Source: Klebsormidium nitens
Lineage: Eukaryota > Streptophyta > Klebsormidiophyceae > Klebsormidiales > Klebsormidiaceae
DNA length: 33,709 nt
Direction: 5' to 3'
Assembly (NCBI GenBank): GCA_000708835.1
Contig: DF237017.1
Span: 1 to 33,709, forward strand
Both the position numbers and the translations under genes were made by a program. The notes under the pieces were generated by a model that saw only the letters and a list, made by a program, of their open reading frames with translations, did no database searches and was not told where the DNA came from. Below are positions 26,201 to 33,709 of this stretch, one piece after another (within the stretch, counting starts at the first letter, position 1; each line of letters begins with the position of its first letter).

Positions 26201-28374
26201 GCAATCTGCCACAGTCGCTGCCTTTGCCCTGTTCTCGATAATGCATCTCTGCTCGAATCTGTGTGCGGTACATCCTTCTTTCCTCCACTTCGTCCATTCG
26301 GATGTCCGCTCAGAAAGTCCGCGCAAAACGTCTTGGTCCAAATAAAATCACATTTAAGCCAATCATTCTCGTAAATGCTGGCGCCAGAACCAGACGTTGG
26401 TACACCCGTCACCCTCTTATTCCGCAAGCAATCCCGGCTGCAGACGAGTGCCGGACACGTGGCGCCTCGTCAACCGCAACGACGTCATCCCGACGGTCCC
26501 GCGGATGCTGGGCTACTGCCACGTGGGCAACGCTCTGATCCTGGGCGACAAGCCGGGGGCGCCGGTGAGAAACCCGTTTGGGTTTGGATTTGGGTTGGAC
26601 TCGGCGCTAACCTGGTCACTCAACCAGCTTTTAGGTCGTTTTGTGGATTGGCTTGGACATGGTTTTGGTGCACAGTGTGTAAAGCATCGCCTTTGTCCGC
26701 ATATCAGATTCGGACGAGCTATCTTCGGGCAATGATGCTGTATTTTGAAGCTGTTAACCACTCAAGTCAAGTCACGTAAGGCTTTTCGTCTCGTTTCACC
26801 CCTTCCAGACGTGCACTTGACACCTCGGGCGTTGCCCTCGCGAGTCTTTCCTCTCGCAGAAACTCGCTAGTGTAACTTAGGCGTTGGGAAGCCAAACGTC
26901 GTGGCACTCTTCTGTACCCTAGAACCCTGATTGTTGACATCCTTCATTTCTTACCACCCTTACAACCTGAAACCATTCTTACTCCTAGTCCACAGAAAAT
27001 GAAATTTCCGATTCAGATCTTTCTATCCTCAACCCGGTAAAAATAGGCTTAGGACGTCCACGTCCTTTCAAGGTTTCACGGTGCTTTGACCATCACCAAA
27101 CCGACGTCCAAACTGTGGGCGTCAAAAATACGACGTCGGTCAGCACTTGCGGGTGACGATCTTCGGATCCCGACTCTCAATTTAAGCTGAACCTCAGGAG
27201 TTCTTTCCGTAGGTTGGGGCCGAGGAGCACAGCTCGGACGATCCTTGGCCATCTTGCACTCTAGAAAGCTAAATGTTGACAATCTTGACTTCAAACGACC
27301 TTTACATCCTGAAACTATTGTTTCTTATAACCAGAGATTCTCACCCCTCTGATGCAGATCTTTCAAGGGTTAAGCTAACCTTAGATCGTCTTTCCGTAGG
27401 TTGAGGCCGAGGAACACAGCACGGACGATCCGGACGTCGCGGAAGCGGACGCCCAGGAAGACATACTGGGAGAGGTGTCCGCAAAGGACTTCCTGCCTAA
27501 ACTGGTGAGACCGAGAAACATGCACTCATCTTGCTAGTCTGCTCGAACGAGTTTGGCGGCTGATTGGTCTCAGCCTTTCTTTTCGTAAGGTCGGTTGACT
27601 TTGTCCAAGGCTGGTTTAGGTATTGCGGACTTTGCATCCAATACTGCTGAGCAGCTTCTAAGCCTTTGAATCCTTGTCTTACTGCCGCGGTCTTAGGAGG
27701 TACACAGAATCTCAGAACTAGGTCTTGCATGATGCATCGTCTACCACCGCGGCAACACATGGGACCAGGTCAAAGGAGCTTCTTATCCACGTTTGCTTTT
27801 CTCAGTGTCGCAAAATTCTCCTTCATATTCACAATTGTTTCCTTTTTTGAGTTTCCAGTTGGCTTCTGTTCAAAACACGCTTGTTTCCTTCTTATGCACA
27901 GTTGAAAGGCGAGAAGACCCTTCTGAAGAAGGTCGTCGAGAAAGAGCTCGCGATCCTGGACGCGTTCACGGACGGCAGCGCGCTGCTCCAACACATGGAG
28001 GACTTCTATTACAAGGCGCTGCTGCAGGTGGGCATTTCCTCCAACTTTCCTTCCCTCTGTTGAAGACTTTCCTATGCTTCCGTCACGGATTTGGGGGTGG
28101 ATAACGAGGAGCGACTGTTCAAGTCTTCGTACCGCTCTCTAATTCTCCGCTATTTACCTTATCAGCCTCAGCTTTCATCCCCTCTTCCTTTATCTAGTTC
28201 CTAAAGGTTTTATACCTCCTCAAATATTATTCTGCGCTCGAACAAGTCCCTCCTCCCTTCTCTTCTTCCGATCTCGCTCTTCCGATTGTAAATGACTTTG
28301 CGCATCTTCGCACGCAGATGGTGGAACTTCACATTGGCAGGGGCGTTGATACTCCGCAAGTCGCCCAGGCTTGA
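20225..28374 (+). CDS. C2-domain class 3 (triacylglycerol-type) lipase, probably plastid-targeted, 11 exons, 994 aa
   Basis: Exons: 20225-20677, 21358-21410, 21918-22067, 22612-23995, 24395-24504, 24924-25303, 25921-25966, 26444-26564, 27400-27504, 27902-28027, 28318-28374 (2985 nt, phases close). Residues 1 to about 115 are Ser/Ala/Arg-rich with few acidic residues, as in plastid transit peptides. A C2 domain spans about 177-310 (LTGTSDPYVVLTV; PTWN). An acidic, disordered linker follows to about 600, with an internal duplication (GFSTDLWG at 357 and 451) and a CPCPCC cluster at 552-557. The lipase part has AFRGTEQTEWKDL, HGGFKNAYDSVR and GHSLGG with nucleophile Ser811; Asp872 (NRNDVIPTVP) and perhaps His965 (LLQHMEDFYY) complete the triad by family analogy. 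The domain order resembles the plant C2/lipase-3 family represented by Arabidopsis At4g13550. It probably hydrolyses membrane or storage acyl lipids with Ca2+-linked membrane binding; the exact substrate is unknown. The exon 6 start is ambiguous because of a copied acceptor at 24819. Confidence 0.9.
23024..23430 (+). repeat. In-frame duplication inside lipase exon 4
   Basis: About 120 nt encoding GFSTDLWG(S/T)HSERELxExExVEDLNDSE and an Asp run occur twice, starting at 23024 and 23306 (282 bp, 94 codons apart). The nucleotide sequences have diverged at many third positions while the peptide is conserved. That suggests the acidic motif is kept by selection. Confidence 0.85.
24780..24923 (+). 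repeat. Copied acceptor of lipase exon 6, open and in frame
   Basis: TTCTCTCAG at 24810-24818 followed by GACCAAGATCGACGGCGAGG duplicates the true junction CAG|GTTCGAGGTCGACGGCGAGG at 24923/24924. The offset is exactly 105 nt, and the intervening 35 codons contain no stop. Use of the upstream acceptor would add 35 residues and repeat the IDGEEV-like motif. Intron sequence before both junctions is also duplicated (TTTCGTAAGT / TTTCGAAGTC). Confidence 0.8.
25586..25649. repeat. 32-bp tandem duplication in lipase intron 6
   Basis: ACCTGTGCCAGAATTGCGCG... occurs twice back to back with one substitution (CTCGCATT / CTCACATT). It contains no exon sequence. Confidence 0.85.
26903..27399 (+). repeat. 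Duplicated intron 8 end with copied lipase exon 9 acceptor
   Basis: TTTCCGTAG followed by GTTGGGGCCGAGGAGCACAG at 27213 copies the true exon 9 start GTTGAGGCCGAGGAACACAG at 27400 (187 bp apart). Upstream intron text is also doubled: TTGTTGACATCC ... ACAACCTGAAACCATT near 26931, and ATGTTGACAATC ... ACATCCTGAAACTATT near 27272. The spacing is not a multiple of three. Confidence 0.8.
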
Positions 28375-29501
28375 TTGATTATCTCTTGGGCGGATTCAGT
28401 CGACCTTGTCACTTGACTCCCGCAGATTACAGGCCCTCTTTTCACTGTCGGTTGCATGGCTGATATGTAGTGTGTGTGTGTTGTCAGCACTTTGTACGGC
28501 GGTTTTGCGCGTTGAGGGTTATAGAGTAGGAGTTGTTGCGAACATCAACCGGGACGGTCAAAATATTGAAGACATTGTAGGCTATAGAATTAGAAAGACC
28601 TCGTTGCTTTGCGGATTGACGCTGACGATACCTAGACGACGCGTTTGGTCAAAAGAACAATTAGCTTAGGCCTTTTATGATGCTATGATGCAATCTATAA
28701 ACTGCGACTTGTATGCTAGACTTTCGTAAACGTTGTGTTCATTGTGTTCATTGTGTTCATCAAGCCTAAGTTGCACATGAGTTAACTTGTTGTACGGTCA
28801 GTGACTGCATGTTAGCAGGCAGCTCTTTGCACTGCAGCGGACGATTAGATTCAGTATGCGGCTAGAGCTACCGCGTCATATGTCATGCCAGCATGGGCGC
28901 GGCGCCATCCATGCATGCTGGCACATGACGTGCACGTACCGGCTCAACATGCTGGCCGCTTGGCTGGTCCATCCGACATAGTCCTAACAGTTGACGCGGC
29001 GCCCTGCTTCAATCGAGTCGGATCGACTGGCCGCGGCTTACTCCGGTCTAGCTCGATCATGACTCCCGAGTTAACGTAGGAGTGCGTCAAGTGCACTGGG
29101 CGGCGCACGCGATAATGTGCAGTCCAACGCAGTGCACCTGATTCGTTCATTGCTTTGCTCGAGCCTTTCGTGCAATCATTCGATCTCAGCGATACGCTCA
29201 CCTATATAGGCTACCTGTACTATACATCCAGTGATTGTAACGACCGATGGGATTATGAGCGCGGCTTGGTCCGATCATCGATATGACAGTCACTCAGTCA
29301 AATTCAGGGTTGCGCTGGCACACGCTTCGCCCGACCCTTTGAAATGGATGCATACAATGTCGTAGACTACACGTACGTGCAACCCTTTCCTGGAATCGGA
29401 CTTCAAGCAACCCCAGTTTGCATCCAAAGTGCGCGTGCAAACCCCCAGATCAACTTCTGAGCGGTATAAACTGCAAAAATATTCTACTTCAAAGGAGTTT
29501 G
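28375..29501. other. Intergenic region between convergent lipase and APC10 genes
   Basis: No coding exon or RNA gene is recognised. It contains a 9-bp microrepeat (ATTGTGTTC, about three units at 28733-28758) and a strong hairpin listed separately. The final APC10 exon ends at 29502. Confidence 0.5.
28882..28929. repeat. Hairpin with 14-bp bulged arms
   Basis: GTCATGCCAGCATG at 28882-28895 pairs with CATGCTGGCACATGAC at 28914-28929 apart from a 2-nt bulge, around a GC-rich loop. It lies about 500 bp past the lipase stop, too far to be called a terminator. Confidence 0.6.
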
Positions 29502-32500
29502 TCATCGGATCGTCGCATACATATTAAACTCTTCGCTTGTGAAGCGCATCGGGTGTCCCATAGCTCGTACTACATCTCTGCGCATAAAGAGCAGGAACGT
29601 CAGAACAGGGAATGTGTGCGGACCACTCCCGAACGCTGCAGGTAGTCACGGTGCAAAACGGGCTTGTGTAGTCAGGAGTCAGATACAGGGACATCACTAC
29701 GGTATGATGAACGATGACTTGCAGGGCTGATCTAAAGAAGCTCGTTTTCAAAAGTGTGCCGAACGCTAACTGGACGCCTGAAAACCACAATTCACACTTG
29801 AGCTGCCACACCTTACATGAAACCCCAAGTACAAGCGACTAATCCCATGTGCTGCGATTGGGGACAGCTGCCAGCAACCTGCAAGCGGCCACTCAAATCC
29901 TCCGCAGTAGGAGGAGAGAGACTCACGTGCGTGGTCCGTAGATCTTGACTTGCCGCATGTGGGTATCCCGCCCGTTCTGGTGGCTGGCAAGCACGGCCAC
30001 TTGGACCAAGTACGCGCGCAGAAAAACGGAACTGCAGGCAGCGCACATTAGAAAGGGGTCTCAGCAAGCGTTTTGCCAATAACGAGCGTATGGGTTTGGT
30101 TGGACGATTGCGACGTAATCGCCGCGGATCGGAACGGATGCGGGGGGACCGTTCGACGTTAAAGAGGGGCAACGGTCCATGTCGAGGGTCGACGAAGAGA
30201 AAGATCAGCTGAGCCGGCTATGCTTGGCGGCTCGTACAAAGGCAATGCGACTGAGCGGGTAGATACCCCAAGACTCTCGCAAATGTGGGGCGAAAAGAAA
30301 TGCAGTCATTCTGGCTACAAGACACTATGAGACGCTGTGCTATGGTTCAACCAAGACTCTCGGGACCGCAAACGTCAGCGTACTTGTGGTTGCGGACGGT
30401 ATGACTTACCTCGAGTCGTTTGGTCTTAGCGAGATGTAGATCCATCCAACGGGCTCTTCTAGGTCGACTTGCCGTATTTCCTGTGGAGAAGGCGCGAAGG
30501 GTTCGCTGCCAGCACGAGGAGGTGCACAGCTTTGAATGGAAAAAAGCGGCGGGTTATGATTGCAGTTTCGTTCAATCAAAATGTCCGTCTCTACTCGACC
30601 ACCGGCGCATCACAATCATGCAGTGTGGGAACTCACGTCCTAAGTCCTACGATGTTCGACAACAAGCGAGTCGCAAACTTGGTTGCTCCGCTGCAAATCT
30701 GTTCAATAATCTCAATCTCTACTCGACCACCAGCACACAAAGAGAGTGCACCATGCAAACTTATTCTCAAAACAAGGAGTTAAGGGAGATCAGCCACAAA
30801 GCGAGTTCCGAAGTTTTTATCTGCTCTACAATCCGTATACTCGTTCCTGCCTGAGCTCTACCACCAGCACCTGAAACGCATGCCGTGCAGAACAGACCTC
30901 GACCGTTTGTAACGATTCGACTGAACAAAGGCGGTCAGAAACAGAGGGAAGACGAACTTTCCTGACACTGGATTGAAAGGTGCACAGACGTCATACAGAG
31001 GGGGGGCCGTCGTTATCGAGTTCCCGAATGGTTGTTCAGCGCGAACTTTCGGTAACAAGAGGTTAATAAACACGTAGCGGCACTTCAGCACTGAGTCAGC
31101 GGTAAGAGCGGGAAGAATTTCTCAGGAAGCTTTCGTGTTTGGAAAGAACCAAACCTTTCCAGAAGCTGGAGAAAAGAGACCCTCACCCGCAGATCGTGGA
31201 AGCTATTTCCCAACCGGACCGAAATTTTGCTCGGTGTGTAGCTCTCGTCCAGCTTGAAGTCGATGTAGATGGCGATTTGCTGCAAGGAACATTTAATCAT
31301 CATCAGAGTCGTACTCCTTGCATTGCTTTTGAGTTTATCTGTGAAGGGATTCAGATAATGCACAGAGCCGAGAAAGGTCAGTCAGACTCAGGCGAAAGGC
31401 TCTGCTTTTCACTTACAAAACGACGTGCGCCTCAGAGAGACTGCCCCCCCTCGTGCTTTAGTCCCGTTTTTGGCTCGGAACAACACTCGTTCTGAAAAGA
31501 CGGATTCCATTTGACCAGCAGACTTGTACCGGGGCCGGGCAAGGGAACAAGACAAGCGCTGTTTCCTTGTACGAGGAAGTCTTTTCAACCACCAAAGAAC
31601 AAGACCCCCAAAAACAAGGCCTGCGTTCAACGCAACTGGCTTGAGGCAAGATAAAGTAGAACAACGCCTTACCTGTAGCTTCACTTTTTTCTGGAACTGA
31701 ATATTTACAAGATGGGGTTGCGCCCCGTCTGATCTGCAGGAAGAGGGGGTGCATTCCTTTTCAAACGAAAAAACGTATCGAACTGGGGTAGATATTAGCC
31801 TTTCTTGCAAAACAAGCAAGGAAACAGTCTCACTTGCATACAAACCGTTTTTCTATTCAAGCATTTACGCAGCCGTCCCATATGGAAAAAGAAGACGTTT
31901 CAACACTAAACCGAAGATGCTGTGTCAAGCGTTCGATTTTGAAATTCATCTTGACACCATGTCAGAATCATTCACAGTCTCGCTGACTCTTTTTCAGTTT
32001 TGCCAGGCGGTCAGAAAGTAGACAAATCTATATACCCAAACAGGCAATCAGAATAAGTAAACAGATTCTCAACAGCAGCAAGCCAGTTCTAAGATTCTAT
32101 GCCTGGAACCTTTTGCGTTCAAAGGGGTGTGGAGGCACCAACTCAGCAAGAAGAAGTCAGATCAAAAAGAGGAATTCAACTCAATCTGTTTCCTGGAAAC
32201 GGGTTCAACTTTTCAAAGGGTCTAGTCACCTACTGCCAGTATGTTTCAAGGTTGTCGTCCCTCATGAGCTCAACCCCATTCCCCGGCTTTGCGCTTGTCA
32301 CAGTCCACACCGCCAGCTTGCCAATCTCCCGCTTCTCTTCCTCATCCTCCCCCTCCTCGTAAGTTGCCGCCTCCGCTTCTGATGATACAAAATCAGTACA
32401 AAAGGGTAATTGAAAGGAATGTAAGGGCACAAAATCCGTCACATGGTTGCAGGCGAAGAGGGCTCAGGAGCGGACGGGAGGGTCCTCAATTCTCCTTGGT

Positions 32501-32937
32501 TGCTGGATCACTTTGTGAACATATGTCTGAGGGATTGCAATGCATGAAGAATCATCTGGACAATTGGGAGAACGATTGGAAGCATCAGCAATCTCTGCGA
32601 GTTTCTGCGACAGATTGGGCTTATTCTGGGGGTCATAATACGTGTATAACACCTTGGAATATGCTTTACTTTTGGAGGCAGGCAGCTCTAAAAGTACCAT
32701 TAAAAAGCATGAGGAACAGAGCATACACTTATTTGTCCTTTTGGACTGCGTCATTCAAACACTTTGACCACCAGGTGCACCTGCAATGCAATGCCTGCAG
32801 CACTTGTGCAGGACTTGTGCAAACTCGTGTTTTATATCTGATTCTCCACATCAAAAATCACCCACAATGAGGCAAATATGACTTGGTGTTTGATCAATCC
32901 TAAAAAATGCATTAAATTCATTGGACTTACCGGCCAT
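29502..32937 (-). CDS. APC10: Anaphase-promoting complex subunit 10 (Doc1), 7 exons, 185 aa
   Basis: Exons in transcript order: 32937-32931, 32378-32234, 31733-31673, 31279-31187, 30480-30410, 30031-29927, 29577-29502 (558 nt, phases close). APC10 is the Doc-domain subunit of the APC/C ubiquitin ligase; with the co-activator it binds D-box degrons and acts in the nucleus during mitosis. Seen in the sequence: [79 protein letters not shown] and the C-terminal Ile184-Arg185 (ATIR) tail that docks on the APC3 TPR in known homologues. The length agrees with the family. The first coding exon is only ATGGCCG (7 nt) before GTAAGT; it is chosen because it is the only nearby ATG with the right phase, giving [12 protein letters not shown]. 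An acidic N-terminal stretch ([11 protein letters not shown]) precedes the Doc fold. No junction copies were seen in its introns. Confidence 0.93.
30588..30880. repeat. About 130-bp intronic triplication in APC10 intron 4
   Basis: CTCTACTCGACCACCGGCGC near 30590, CTCTACTCGACCACCAGCAC near 30718 and AGCTCTACCACCAGCACC near 30853 are followed by related text with TGCA and CATGC words. The spacing is about 130 bp. The units are purely intronic, unlike the junction-spanning arrays in the other genes. Confidence 0.55.
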
Positions 32938-33709
32938 TCTTCAACCACCTCTGCCGTGGAGGCAGCCCCAATTGCTAAGAGTTTTTGGGCTGTAGTTTGA
33001 GTTTTTCTGGCTGATCTTTGCGGTGGTGCTCAAGCACGTGCAGGATCAGAGGCTGCTCCCATAAGGTGTCTCAACAAAGGTGGCACAGGGCCGCCGCTTG
33101 GATTCACATATGAACTCTGCACACTATTAAAGTACGATGACTGCCCCAGAAAGTGCACCCAAAAAAGTGCACCTCCTTGACGCACAGAATGTTTTGCAAA
33201 CTCAAGGACTGAAGTTGAAGTCCATGAGCACGGATTCGTGCAGCCCAACCCGGTGTTTGCCTGATGGGTGGCACTTGAAATACGATCCAACCAGACTCCC
33301 TGAGCTTTTAAAAAGAAAGTTGAGCGCAACAGCAGTTTGTACCGCCTTCTTCCAAAAGTGCAAGCAAGGAAACCTTTTGCCAGACTCTCTCAATCTTGCG
33401 AGGGCAGCGCGCCGCGACTGACAATGCGCAAAATAGGCGAAGAAACACCATGGCCGAACGGTGCTAACATGGGTAGATTTGATGACGTGTCAAGCTTGTA
33501 TGAGTAGCGCCGGTGGCGGCGAAACTCTGGTGGCGTCGGTGGCGTCGGGGCGTCGCCCCAACTGGATAACCGGAACCCTAGAATTTGAAAGTTAGGGTTT
33601 GCAGGCTTGGTCAGCAGCAGAAGGATGTCAAAATCAGAGCTGAGCATCACGAGTGCTCTGAAAGCCAGATGAACTCAACCCACAAGGTTCCTTGCACATC
33701 TTGTTCTCC
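32938..33709. other. Upstream region of APC10, no gene assigned
   Basis: This should hold the APC10 5' UTR and promoter. A GC-rich stretch with GGTGGCG and GGCGTCG repeats lies at about 33505-33560. AACCCTA at 33574-33580 and TTAGGGTT at 33592-33599 form a short inverted pair. Open frames on both strands here (about 33137-33421 and 33390-33650) have no recognisable similarity. Confidence 0.4.

Noticed and set aside
29732-29777. Candidate final APC10 exon encoding [14 protein letters not shown] before a stop.
   Set aside because: Its phase fits, but the exon at 29577-29502 has the same phase and encodes the conserved FTSEEF and terminal Ile-Arg, so it is clearly the right one.
33137-33650. 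Open frames upstream of APC10 on both strands.
   Set aside because: No recognisable protein similarity and no supported splice structure; kept only as unassigned DNA.

Overview
The window is nuclear DNA from a green-lineage eukaryote, most likely a streptophyte alga (Klebsormidium-like) or an early land plant. This rests on genes split by many short GT-AG introns, a polyphenol oxidase of the plant DWL/KFDV architecture, a plant-type C2 plus class 3 lipase, and TTTAGGG-like words in intergenic repeats. The species assignment is inference.

Four multi-exon genes can be assembled, and every exon phase closes in each. From left to right: (1) a secreted polyphenol oxidase on +, 9 exons, 2653-11460, 610 aa; (2) an aldo/keto reductase on -, 7 exons, 19344-13504, 290 aa; (3) a C2-domain class 3 lipase on +, 11 exons, 20225-28374, 994 aa; (4) anaphase-promoting complex subunit 10 on -, 7 exons, 32937-29502, 185 aa. 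Genes 1/2 and 3/4 are convergent. Genes 2/3 are divergent and share about 880 bp of promoter DNA. The four have unrelated functions (phenol oxidation, carbonyl reduction, acyl-lipid hydrolysis, cell-cycle ubiquitination), so this is an ordinary eukaryotic neighbourhood and not a cluster.

Layout: 1-2652 is gene-free DNA rich in GGTA/TACC words, inverted repeats and two copies of a small dispersed repeat. 2653-11460 is PPO. 11461-13503 is intergenic with a third copy of the dispersed repeat. 13504-19344 is the reductase. 19345-20224 is the divergent promoter. 20225-28374 is the lipase. 28375-29501 is intergenic. 29502-32937 is APC10. 32938-33709 is unassigned upstream DNA.

The most striking feature is not a gene. 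In three of the four genes, introns carry tandem, decaying copies of their own exon-intron junctions: 35-80 nt of exon plus adjacent intron, repeated one to four extra times, always on the intron side of the functional splice site. At least a dozen junctions are affected. In several arrays the copy nearest the true exon is the best preserved. It looks like continuing intron growth by tandem duplication across splice sites. One such duplication in the lipase gene has created an in-frame, stop-free alternative acceptor that would add 35 residues.
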